Assembly (NCBI GenBank): GCA_003993805.1
Contig: RSEF01000005.1
Location: 42,110,690 to 42,174,689, forward strand
DNA: 64,000 nucleotides
Direction: 5' to 3'
Source of the DNA: Himantopus leucocephalus
Lineage: Eukaryota > Chordata > Aves > Charadriiformes > Recurvirostridae
Shown: in pieces, positions 37,166-48,665 of the stretch
Layout: every line of letters starts with the position of its first letter
Position numbering within the stretch: position 1 is the first letter of the stretch
Position numbers and translations under genes: made by a program
Notes under the pieces: model-generated
Seen by the model: only the letters and a program-made list of their open reading frames with translations
Told to the model about the DNA's origin: nothing
Database searches by the model: none

Positions 37166-39427
37166 TTTCCACATGACTTAGTTCACAGTGGGCCTTCTCT
37201 GAGACACCTACTGTAAAACACAACCTATCTCAAAATAATGTCCAACGTGAAACATCCCGTAATGTTTCTTGTTTCCACCACCCTCAGCCACAGTTACAGA
37301 AACATTCTAGCAGTGACACACACAGCAAAAGGAAGCAGTTTTCCCTACTAGACCACGAGCAATAACTCCTAAAACTCTCAGTAGCTATGAAGAGATTTCC
37401 GAAAACCCCTTTCCACCTTCCAGGCAATGACTACCTTACAGCAAGAGTCCTGCTTGGCACCAAAGTTTGCCAACCTGACATGAGAGGAATTCAAGCACTC
37501 GAAATGGAACCAGTTACAACAAAGCAGAGCTGAGCCTGCCCAGCCATCTTGTGGGAGACCTGAAACAGGGCAGGACCTTAAAACCTCCTGGCAGCCTCCT
37601 GAAATCTTTTTCCTTCTGGGAGACACAAAATACAGTTTGAGGACCTACACAAAGCAACTTTGACATCTTGCATATAGCACACACTCTAAACACTGAATTC
37701 TGGTTTTCTTAATCTTAAAGAAGATTAAGGAAATGCCTCAAGAGTCCTATCATATAATCCAGTGATGTCCAAGATCAGATATGACATTGCATTGTTATTT
37801 AATTTAAAGTCTGAACAGTACAAGGGGTGGAATTTTACTGGTCAGCCAAGAAGATCTGCTGTAGGCTAAGCTCATCTTACAGCTAAACTCACAGCATTGG
37901 GAAGAAAATTAAAAAGGATGTAAAAAGAATATGGAAATATGCAGGCACTGCAGAAATACATGGTACCTTAGTGCAAGGAGCCTACCTTGAAACAATAGCA
38001 ATAACAGCAGAGCAACAAAATTGCGAGAGGCCCCAAAATGTTTTCTTCTGAGGAGTTTACCAAAGAGACAAGATGCTCTCCTGGCAATAGAAAAATAATG
38101 AACAGTCTAGAGCAGGTAAGTGTGCTCCTGTCTGTATTATCATAAAGTGAAAATAGAAAGGCTTCCACAGGAATTTTTAAAAAAAATTAAAATTAGAGTT
38201 CATAAATCCAAAGACAACTAAACCTTGACCCTCCATTTTGCTACAAACTATCAGAAACATAAACAGCTTAGCACAATTATTTCTATCACTATCCAGGGTT
38301 GATTTTATTGTTCTCAATTTAAAGTTCTTTGAAACAACCAGACCTAAAGATGGCCAAATTGTTCATCCTCCCCAAAGTAAGAAGACTGGCTGACAGCCTT
38401 CTTGGTAGAAAGACTGGCAGTCTTCCATAATAAAGACTTTATGTCTGGATCCCTAAATTAATAGCTGCAGCCACTGAACCAAAAGAATTTTGTTGTAGTA
38501 AAAACTGTCAAGCTGATAACTCTGAAGCCTGAGGTGTCTCATTTATTCACAGAACAATTAAATTATAGAAGGCACTGGGCAGATTCCTCCCAACTATGCC
38601 TTTCAGATGTTACTCCAATAAAATCTCTGTTCTGAGGCATCTCTACTGGAGTGAAGGTGGATTTTTTCATGGCTGTGGATGAATCTGACAATGGAAAGGG
38701 GTGATTAGTACAAATACCTGATTGCAGATGTGCAATGGGAACATCTGTCTCAGCAGGAAATACTGACATTCAAGACATTTTGCAAAAGCCAGAGAACAGG
38801 CAGCGGATGGCAGCAATTTTCACCAGTGACTGGCTTGGACTGCTTTCTGGCTAACAAGTGTGAATGGCTCAATTATCTGACCAGTTCCCTCAGACTTCTA
38901 CATTTATCTAAAGTTGAGAAAACTGCATATTTGGTGACAGTTGTTTTTAAAATTACCTGACAAAACCAGCTAGTAACAGCACCAAGTTCAGTGGGAGAGC
39001 AAGGATGCTTAGTTGCTCACAGGCTCTGACCCTGCATCTTGTCCAGTGGCCAGAATGGTGATGTCCACGCTCAGTTAAAAGGCCCAGGGTTTTCAGTGGG
39101 GTTCTGACTTTCTGCCACAGGTCTGACAAAGGTACAAAGAGACCAACAACCAGATGATTCAGCCTCCAGCAAAAATGCAGAAAATCCTTTATTCCTCATT
39201 TTGTGCACCTATAGTCAGTAATTCCTGTATATGGACACATACAAAAGCACATAAGCAATGATAAAACCAACCTACTGCCTGAAGACCTCCCCCCTCCCAA
39301 ATCCACAGAGGAAGACAAAGAAACGTTTGGGATTCCTGGCAAGCTACTTCTTTCCCAGCACACGCTAAACAAAACCCTGCTATCTAACAGGGAAAGAGGA
39401 TGAATTAACATAACCACCTCTCCACAC
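37166..39427. other. Non-coding stretch, no feature seen
   Basis: About 2.3 kb of unremarkable DNA. A short inverted repeat lies at 37708-37729. Confidence 0.5.
37708..37729. other. Short inverted repeat
   Basis: CTTAATCTT and AAGATTAAG form a perfect 9-bp stem around a four-base loop (AAAG), with partial extension on both sides. It contains a TAATCT core (OTX/PITX-like) in each arm. No surrounding RNA gene is evident. Confidence 0.6.
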
Positions 39428-39610
39428 AGCAATTAGCAAACGAAATCAAAACAAAGGAAATGTCCTCCATTAATCTTTCCCTGCCAAAGAGCACCCGACT
39501 GCCATATAATCCACAGCAATTAGCCAAATAATGGGAGCGCAAGAGATTTATCTTGAAGCGGGAATTAGGGAGGGCACGATTAATGTACTGTACATCAAGA
39601 GTGCAGGCAA
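39428..39610. promoter_or_regulatory. Candidate conserved non-coding element D
   Basis: Two CAATTAG cores (about 39430 and 39517), CATTAATC, GGAATTAGGG and CGATTAATG lie within 180 bases. ATCAAAACAAAGG is SOX/TCF-like, and CpGs are retained (AACGAAA, CACCCGAC, GAGCGC, GAAGCGGG, GCACGATT). This is a strong compositional candidate for a homeodomain-driven enhancer; a minus-strand frame through it looks incidental. Confidence 0.42.
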
Positions 39611-42600
39611 AAGCTGGTGATCCCTCAGTGCAGGGTTCTTTGAGGAAACTGCAAAGCTTAGTAGCCTGGAACCAGGTTGCAACAGGTACACCCCAGTATT
39701 CCCCTTTAACACTTCCTGAATAAGTCTGACTGGCAGTCACTCCATATGAGAGGATCAGAGCTCATACCCAAACTTACAAAAAAAAGTCTCAGTGGTGCAC
39801 TTAATAGCTTACCGATGTCTTCTGTTAAGAAGGGCAATTGGCAGCAGTATTTGAAAAAAAATCTAGGGGCATGCTAAGAAGGAGGCAGTAAAACAGTAGA
39901 GATATTGAAGGTATGCCACAGCTTACAAGCAGGACCGATTCGCTCCATCAGGCATGGTACTATTTACCAGGGAAGATATGAGCCAAAATTTGGGACATGT
40001 GGTCTCTTTTTAAAAGACAAAGCAGAGTAACACCAAACACCTCTTGCTTTTTTTGTGCCATTCACATTATGATAAACATACAGTTTTTCTATCACCCAAC
40101 AGGCTGACACAGAAGAAGAGATTTAAGGAGATGAATACTTCTGCCATAAATATCTGCCAAAATTTTACTATGGGACAGTAAACAATTTACAGTCCTGTGA
40201 CATTAAGTATAATAGGACACAGGGTAGGAACAGGATTCAACAAAAGCCTTATTTCAAGGACATTTTCAACACTACAGAAAATGAGACTTTAACCAAGTGG
40301 AGTAGGAAGAGTCCAGACTCCGCATACTACTAAAATCAATACTGAAGTGGTGTGCAAATATCTTCTTGTTATCAACTTAAATATCAACTTACTAGGCAAG
40401 CCAACAGAGAATTTGCTTTGGGCAACTGGTTTCATAGGTGTTGCTGTTACTGGGGCTTTTAGGTACTCAAAGAGCTCAAGAGGAATTCTGAGGGCTCTGT
40501 GATGAGATGTATTTCAAGTTGATCAGATTTAGCCATAAATCTGAGAGCTTTACTCTACAGAAAGCCTAGTAACAGATTTAACCTTTCTCCACTGAGAATA
40601 CATGGCTTCACAGATTCCATCAACTGCCATACCACTCTATGTTGTCTGCTCCAGAACTATGTCTGATGTCTTTTCACACAGCAAATATAATAGAAATAAA
40701 TATGGAAATTGAGACAGGATGAACCCACAAGTCGTTCCTGAAAAAACCCTGGATGGACTCACATTTCTAAACCCATAATCTTGCAGTTGACTTGTTTCAA
40801 TAAAGCAAAGAACTTGCTTCCAAAATCCAAAGTTTGTCCCCTAGTCCCAATGTATCATACTTCTAATCAGAAAAAAATAATGTACCTTTCTGCCAAAGAA
40901 TACTGCTTGTGAGAACAAAATTAATCAATGTTCATCCAGAGGAGTTACTAAAATTTCGCACAAGGGTTAAGAGCAATTTAAAAGACTCTACTCAGTAAAA
41001 GTGTTTATTTTTCTCTCCAATTCCTCCTTAGATTTTTTTCCTTCTCTTTCTCCTTCCTTTCTTTCCTACCCTCTTCCTCTTTTCCTCTCCATAAAACCTG
41101 AAAATCTTTTCTCTGTTATCCTGTCCTTTAAGCTTCACAAGGAGGACACGTTCAGTCCTGGAATATACTGTGTAGATTTCTTCTGTGTGCTTAGCATACT
41201 CAAAGTGGGGGAGTGAGATGACAAAAGTAAAGAAAGTAAGAAACTAGCTCCAGTGAGGTAGTTACAGCAACACAACAACACGAAGCTTCAGCTATCTTGA
41301 AGTTCTCACAGATTTAATCCTTCTCATTCCCCTGGAGTTTCATCAGCTGATCCAGCTGGGTCACTTCTGCTGGGTTGTGGCAATCTGAGGTGGTTTCCCA
41401 CAAAATCAGTTGAGCTGTTTCTCTAGCTCATGTAACACTACCTTTACCATTGCTCCTATGGGTCTCTTTCCTTTTCTGAATTGTTAAATTACTGTGCTTC
41501 ATCAGTATTTTTACAAAGAAATGAACAGAACAGAGGATACCATTTCTGGTTTCCTCTTTCCAGCATAAAGCAGTCATTTACTAGGCACTGAAAAGTAACA
41601 AACCTGGAACTGTTTGCTACTCTCCAAAAGTGTTAACATGTTCTTCCCATCTCACATTGGGAATCTAGTTCTAAACATGCATGAGAAGACAATAGCAGGT
41701 GTCTTTTACTACTGCCTTCTGGGGAATCCTTAATAGCAGCAACACCAAAACATTGCACCAAATCATTCAATTCTTAAGCAGACATTTCCACCTCCTCCCA
41801 CGGAGTCTGTGTCCTGCCCATTGCAGTCAATATATTCTCATGACACAGAGATCAGCATGGACATGCCAACGCAGCCCAGCACAAGCTACAGCTGCATCTC
41901 CATCTAGCTACTTACAGGAGTCTTTCTGCCAGCATTTGTTTCAAGGAAAGTAAGGGAGAAAAGAATGGCATTCAGCCAGTTTACCTGCCCCACTGCCCTA
42001 CAAAATGGAAATGAACCTCAGAGTTGAGCTGGTCAGGTTAGTGGCTGCATGGCTAATCTGTCAAGCTGTTTTCCTCTTAGTGGACTGGTTACAAAGAAGT
42101 TACTGTTTGTCATCAATTTTTAGTCACTGGAGTATTAGCAGACTTCTCCCTTGATCCATTCCTAATTCATATTTTTAATTCCTAATCACCTACACCAGAT
42201 AGTGTTTTAATTTCCCACTTAGCTGACTGAAACTCTTTCAACGTGAGGGCTCCCACTGTCATCCAAGTATAAGGATGAATTCCTCAATTTCCTTGTTCAC
42301 GTAACATGAGCAATAAACACGGTGGAATGCTGGCAGCCATAAGAGCATGGCCCGGCAGTATTCAGTCTGGTCTAGGCTGAACAAAGCTACAGCCACACAG
42401 GTCATTATTGATCGTCTGTACTCTGCCCCTAAGCAGGGACACTACTCTACATTAATATGATAGCAAGAAAATAAAGAGTGGTTGAAAAAGAAAGCTATAT
42501 ATCAAGATTTTCTTCATAACAGACAGATTTGGAAAGAACAAAGTTCTCATTATACTGACTGTTGAGATTCTCCTTTGTGAAACTGTGACAAATCTAATAG

Positions 42601-42784
42601 TGCACAGGGGGGATATTTTTTAATAGAACCAACAGACAGATAGATGAGGTCTCAGAGAGACAGAGACAGAAGTGTATAAACTTCAGCCAAATACAAAGAA
42701 AGAGAAACTGCCTGGGAAAATGTAACTGAGAGTAACTCAGCATGGCTTGGTATTGGGAGCTGAACTTGCAGCTTTGACAAGGCT
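39611..42784. other. Non-coding stretch with a pyrimidine tract
   Basis: About 3.2 kb without recognised genes or mobile elements. The polypyrimidine tract at 41033-41090 is the only notable structure. Confidence 0.5.
41033..41090. repeat. Polypyrimidine tract
   Basis: An almost unbroken C/T run of about 58 bases with one purine (A at about 41068). The complementary polypurine strand makes triplex (H-DNA) formation possible. No acceptor-flanked exon is evident downstream. Confidence 0.8.
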
Positions 42785-43030
42785 GACTTTAAGGCGACCT
42801 TCAGTGGAGCTCCTTAACAGTGTATGCTGGGCAATCGCTGGTAAATCTTTATTAATTTTAATTGGCGGCACCCATTTATAAGAACCATTAAAAAGGATAA
42901 ATTGAGCCCATCCGGCGTAATGTCTTTTGTTAATTAGTTTGTCAGCACTGTTTTAATATCCCCTAATGACTTCATATTTCAGGCCTGACATTAAAGGAGA
43001 CGCTGTGAGAAAGGAAATGGTCTTATCACC
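42785..43030. promoter_or_regulatory. Candidate conserved non-coding element E (strongest)
   Basis: The most enhancer-like block in the window. It carries TTATTAATTTTAATTGG, TGTTAATTAGTTTGTCAG and CCCTAATGAC homeodomain-type cores with a neighbouring TGTCAG-type (TALE) core. CpGs are retained in AT-rich context (AGGCGACC, CAATCGCTG, GGCGGC, ATCCGGCGTAATG, GACGC). No reading frame, repeat or RNA structure accounts for it. The combination is what deeply conserved vertebrate developmental enhancers look like, but conservation is not measured here. Confidence 0.48.
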
Positions 43031-44284
43031 ATGTACATTTTTTTCTTTTTTTGAACAAAAAGTGTCCTTCCAGGCCTGACCAAGGTTAGGTGTCATTTAA
43101 CTCAGACAGACAGGTAACACAAGACTTGGAAGGGCCCTATCACCCTATCCAAACTTCACCTTGCTACTGACCAGCATGCTCTGCTGAGATTTTCTCTCTT
43201 TACAGACCCACACAACAGCAGAAGAAATTCGGAGTCATCAGTCACCAAACTCCCACCCTCCATAGCTTGTCATGGACTTGTCTCCAGTCTCAAAGCACAA
43301 CCATGTGGTGAAAAATATGGGAGAAACCTGAGATAAAATTGCAGTAATGCCTCCCTTGACTAGAAGCAGGTTAAACCTCACAAAGCTGAAGGTCTTTTGA
43401 TTTACAAGGACAAGCACAACACTGATATCCTAATCTGTCTTGGGGACCACAGTCTTACAGATGAGAAGCTGATAGAATAAGAACATCAACAAAGAATGCT
43501 TTGTCTATGAATCTGGAGAAATTATTTCTCTAGATATGATGTTTGGCCCACAACAAAGGGGAGTGAGCAAATCTGTGATTTTGGCGTCAACAGTTCTCTC
43601 CTTCCTCCCTTGTGCTCACCTTGTATTTCTTGGACTAGCACACTCAAACTGCAAGCCTGGAAGATGATGAACTTGAATACAGTTACAAATGTTGGAAAAA
43701 CATGGCTTTTCTGCTCCTAATGAGTACAATATTTTAGATCTTTATGTCTCAAATAGGTTATGAAAATTTTATATTAGGTAATAAAAGCAACTTAGCACGA
43801 GTATGTAACCCTTTCTCCTGAATATGTATGCACTTGATAAGTTTTATTTGAGGAGGAAGTGTATAAGGTAAGGGCCAGGAGAAGGATCAACTGTAGCCAT
43901 CACAGAAGGTAATGCAACTCATCATTGTCCTAGAGCGCCCTTTATGGAGTTAACCTGTTTTTCTTAGACACCACTGTCTCTCTCCTCACAGTTCTGCCAC
44001 ACATTAAATGTCTTTGAGCTGATGAACACTGGAATTATTCATCCAGGGAACCATTTCCTCACTGTGAGGTCTGCAGCAAGTTTTATCCCTGCTCAGTTTC
44101 CTACAGTGGCTCGATCAGTCACGGGGGGAGATCCTGAAATAACGTTGACTTTTTGTCAGTGAAGGGCTTGGTCTTGAGAGCTGGATTCTGTTAGGTTTTT
44201 TCATTGAAGATTACAATAGGTAAGCAATATGAAGAAAATAACATCCTCCACCAGTTAATATCACATTTGATGCTTTGGTGTCTA
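43031..44284. other. Non-coding stretch, possible CR1 tail remnant
   Basis: About 1.25 kb. Near 43125-43200 the plus strand reads CTTGGAAGGGCCC with a following CTATCCAAACTTC, faintly similar to the reversed 3' end of CR1; the match is too weak for a separate call. Otherwise nothing is recognised. Confidence 0.4.
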
Positions 44285-44465
44285 GTGTTAGATTAATTCA
44301 CACGAGGGTGAAGTGAATAAGTGAGAAACAGCTAATAAGAAAATTAGCTTTTCCTCTGTCTTACACAGCTTTGCAAATCATGAATAATTCCATTAATTGC
44401 AAGGTGTTTGCATTTATGCTGGTAATAGTAAAAGGAAAATTAAATCTTTAGCGAACAAAATGGCT
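44285..44465. promoter_or_regulatory. Candidate conserved non-coding element F
   Basis: GTTAGATTAATTCACACG, CTAATAAGAAAATTAGC, ATGAATAATTCC, CATTAATTGC and a FOX/octamer-like TGTTTGCATTTATG sit close together, with two retained CpGs. No coding frame is present. A CArG box lies about 30 bases beyond the end. Confidence 0.36.
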
Positions 44466-44494
44466 TTTTTTTTATCCTGAAATTTTAGAGTAGC

Positions 44495-44504
44495 CCATAA
44501 ATGG
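44495..44504. promoter_or_regulatory. CArG box (SRF-type)
   Basis: CCATAAATGG matches CC(A/T)6GG exactly, the binding consensus of SRF. It lies next to candidate element F and 7 bases from a TTTATAAA sequence. A single exact CArG box can occur by chance. Confidence 0.35.
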
Positions 44505-46625
44505 CCCTTTATAAACATCATACTGAGAATTGTAGAGAGATTTGTTCCATCTTGCTAGATCACCTTTCAGCAAAACAGAAACAGTAACTGTAAAGACTGA
44601 ATCAGTTACTAGTTTTATTACTGAGCAAAATCCTTGTCTCAAAGTCAATGGAAATCTTGCTGTAAAGGTCTGGAGAACTAACAGGTTTTACTTTTTCCAT
44701 TAAAATTTAGGGCTAATGATTTCACCACTTTTTTTTTTTTGATGGATACACAGTCACAGCTCTTGAATATTAAAAGCTGCTCTATGATCTCCCAAAAGCC
44801 ATCCTACTGTCATTGCAAGACTGTGCCATGTTTCATGCAGATTTAAAATTTTCAGGGGACTGCTAAAACTATGCCCTATGTGAAGCACACAGTAAAAGCA
44901 TGCCTAGGGTGAAATAGATATTCCCAGCAGGCTGAACACCTCTTTGAATGAACTGCTTTTGCAGCTAATAAAAGTCTTGAGTTTTTCCTCCAACCAGCCT
45001 GTCTCTTGTGCACTGATGTGCAGTACGGAATTCAGCCTTTTATAATCAAAAGTCTGCATAACAATGCCAGCATAGTTGGTACTTAGTCTCCATTTTGCAA
45101 CTCTGACAAATACAAATTTACATAATAGCCTTCCATTTTTATAAAACAATATTATTCATGACAAGCATATTTCCAGTCTTCACAACAGAACAAAAACTTG
45201 TATTTCCATTGTCCCAGTATTTTCAGCTTTTGTTGTACAAAAAAATATGCCTTAATTAGTTTCGCTATTGCTAGCTAGAAAGTGAAGAGAGATTATTTTC
45301 TTCATATGCATTAAGTCAATGACAGTTGAAACTCACCTGGGAACTGAGAAAAGAGGAAACTAATACCCTTGTTTCCAGGCACATGTAAGAGCCAGAGAGA
45401 AAAGAAAGATATCTACCACTGCCAAAATGTGGCAAACTTAGGCATAGGTCTTAAAGTCTATTCCCATATATATTCCAACACTATTTTCACCTGTTGATAT
45501 CTTTCCTTCTTTCATACAAAACTTTCTGTCCTCCAGTACATCAGTCTTCTGGTCTTCAAAATTTAGGTATTCAATAACCAAATTTCCAAATACTAATAAA
45601 ATGCCTGTATTTTAATAAAATTTTTTAAGTTTTGAAAATGCAAACCCTATGACAAAGATATTTCAAGTACTTCAATAAAATTTTAATACTTTATTGTAAA
45701 TTTTTAATAAATTATCATTTTTATCCAAAATGCAGCTTGCCAAATCCAATAAAAACCCCACATCTTAGCACCTAAGAAATGTGGCACCCATTAAAATAAC
45801 TTGACCAGTCTAAATAAGCCTATACAATTAATTTTATGAATGTACATGAACAGAACCACAGGCAGGCCCCATCCATGATATACAGACACTGTATGTGCCC
45901 GCACAAGTCCCCTGACTGGTCTTCCAGGCTGATTCTGGCCTCTTTACCTGCCAGGAATCATTGAGGAACTTACACAGGTTTATCTGTGTGCCTGGATTAC
46001 TCAGTGCATATGTTGAAAATGTTCCTTCCCCTGACAGAGTATCAAGTAGGAGGAAGACAGCGATCACAATCCATATTTACAAGAACACTTTTTTCTTAAT
46101 AAGGCTGTCATTAATAATAAAATAAAGCTGTTAATTTTAATAGCAGATAACTACACACACAATACATCCACTTCACACAGCTCACACATATGCACACCAA
46201 CACGCTAACTTGTAGTTACCAGATTGGAGCAACACCGGGGAGGCCAGCCCCAGCCGTTTCACCAGAAGCAGAGGACTGTACTGATACAACAAGGGCTTCC
46301 AGGCAGGTGTTCAGAAAGCACTTCAAGCAGTCCCTTGTTTCAACTGGTGTATATATATATGCCTATAGTCCCTGTCTGCAGATAGCAGCCATCACTGTCT
46401 TGGATGTGGTATGGGTCATGCATCCCACTGTAGATCCTGGTGTTTGCTGGTGGTCTTCAACAGATTTGGCTGACTTGCATACTAATGTATCTATGCTTCT
46501 GAATTCAACAGCATTACTAACCTCTGGAGCCTATCAGGTTTTAGGAGACTTTCAAACATGACCTCTCAGCACACACTTTTCCCCTCTTTGACTTGCTGTC
46601 TTCTGATGTCTGTTTCTACCCCCAT

Positions 46626-46663
46626 ATAAATACCTATAGAATCCATAAATACCTATAGAATCC
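46626..46663 (+). repeat. 19-bp exact tandem duplication
   Basis: The unit ATAAATACCTATAGAATCC is present twice without mismatch. Likely replication slippage. Confidence 0.95.
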
Positions 46664-47344
46664 ACTCACAGTCACACAGTGACACACAGTAAATGGGCCT
46701 TTACAACACACACAGGAGATCTGACGCTTCTGGGAAAAAGCAGAGCTATTAAGCGATACCGTGTGAACTATACTGTTATGTGCAGTACCTCAAGAAGACA
46801 AGGAGTGCCAACACATCTGCCAAAAATCAGAGTAAAAGCTACAAATTGAGTTGTTTACAGTGAATATGAATCTTTTTTTAGGAAAACAACTAAGAACTAT
46901 AAAGGTAAAACAAAGGTAAAGGCAACCAAGTGCTTTTTTTAATTTAGCCTATTACTTAAATAATTGATTAAAACCAAGTTCAAAATCAGGCATTTAAAAA
47001 TCACTCCACAGAAACAACTTTGAAAATAACCTGAATTTTTGTTACCTGTTTTGATCATTCATCAAGAGATGATAGGCTAATTTTTCATCAGAATCAGCTT
47101 TGTAGCTTATACCTCAGCACTGGAAAAAGCAACTTGCTTTATTTTCCCCCATGGGGAAAAAAAAAATGAAGAAAATAGAATAAAACACATGAACTTGTAT
47201 AAAATCACAAATGTCACTATTTGTGACTGTCATATGCTCCTAAATCCCACCGTCGCTTAGCCAGCAACTTCTTAGTCCTGCATCCTGCTGAGCATTCAGC
47301 ATCAAAGGAAAGCACTGCTGTGCTAGCTTACCACCTTACAAAAG

Positions 47345-47440
47345 CTGCCCAATATCCTTACCCTCATTTTGGAGGGAAGAAACTGAAACACAAATATAAG
47401 TTGTTTGATCTTGATGGCAGAATCAGGATATGTCTGCTTA
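47345..47440 (+). mobile_element. MIR-type SINE fragment
   Basis: CCCTCATTTTGGAGGGAAG followed by AAACTGAAACACAAATATAAG and a GGCAGAATCAGGATATGTCTG segment parallels the MIR order: CCCATTTTACAGATGGGGAAACTGAGGCACAGAG, then GGCAGAGCCAGGATT. Diverged but with three landmarks in order. Confidence 0.45.
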
Positions 47441-48479
47441 TATTTTTCCTGGAAAAACACACATTTTTTTCTTTTTTTTTTTTATATGGAGGACTAGAAA
47501 GTTGAGGCCGCATATTTCTCAGCTTTCTTTTGACAAGAAAACTATTAATCCTTCAGAAATTTCCTTATTTTTTTCAGTATCCCCCTCTCTCTAACTTTTT
47601 CCCAATTCAATTCTTGGTCACAAGTGATAGAAACCTTCAGTACTAATTTTCTAATGAAAAGTTCCCTCTCTGGCTTCAGACCTGTCACTTATAATCTCAC
47701 AATTTTCTCTTAGTCTACTGCTTTCCATAATGAAAACAGTCACAACTGTAATAAAAATAATTTTGAAAATAAATTGGTTTTATAATGAAGTTCATAAAGG
47801 AATAAAAACTTACGGAAGTCAACTAATAGGAGTCCCACGGCCCCTACTCACTAAAATTTTCTCACAGAATAGAAACTAAGCAAAGTCAAGCAAACATGAA
47901 GTTAAATTTCGCCTTAGTGAATTGTCTCTAAACATCTGATAGCTCACCCCCATCCCTTGTCATCAACTTTTATTCATGTAAAATAATCCACTGAATAATT
48001 CACGTGAATAGTCTTGATCTGAAGCCTATGTACAATGAGTTCCTTACATGTGTTTTGTAATGCATATAATCTTACTTCCATTCTCCAGCCAAAAATAATG
48101 TAATTTTGGAACAAATGTCTTGCCAAGAAGGTCCAGTTCACTTTGTGGCACCATTCCAAATTAAACTCACTATTTGCTATGAGCTCTTTCAATCAACTTG
48201 TTCACAACAGCATAGTTTCAAAACCAACAAAAGGACACCAAAGAGACAAATTGATTTCAGATTTTGTCTGAATAATCCTCAGCTACTCTCAGTATTTGCC
48301 TACCTTTATGGAGCAACATCAGCTGGATGCCTCTAATGATCTTAAGAAAAAAAAACAACATAAACCAAGATGAAACATTGATGCTAAGCCCCGTTGAACA
48401 CTGAGACTGGGCAATGAAGGTAATGAGTTGCCACTAAATGACAGAGAGCATCCCCACTTCCGATTTTACCTCGGTAGGA

Positions 48480-48665
48480 AACAGCAGAGAGCCCCTTTTA
48501 AAGCACTGAACATGACAGTCTCTCCCTGCCTTCTCCCCATTGCATCGTCAATGGGCCTTTCACAACAAGCAGAAGAAAATTGGGCCAGGGACAGGTGAAG
48601 CGCCGATGGCCAAGTTTTATATGCGCAATTTAACAAAGATTGAGCACTGTATTTGGGGAGAGGGA
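48480..48665. promoter_or_regulatory. Candidate conserved non-coding element G
   Basis: GCATCGTCAATGGG, GAAGCGCCGATGGCC, ATATGCGCAATTTAAC and a SOX/TCF-like AACAAAGATTGAG occur in about 130 bases. CpG retention in a non-island context is the main argument. No frame or repeat matches. Confidence 0.33.

Larger units (their letters stand above)
44505..48479. other. Non-coding stretch, AT-rich
   Basis: About 4 kb. The segment 45590-45740 is extremely AT-rich. A 19-bp tandem pair and a MIR-like fragment are listed separately. The frame at 46190-46561 has no domain and is not called. Confidence 0.5.

Noticed and set aside
43125..43200. Possible reversed CR1 3' end
   Set aside because: Only a short TTGGAAGGGCCC-like match; too weak for a separate element.
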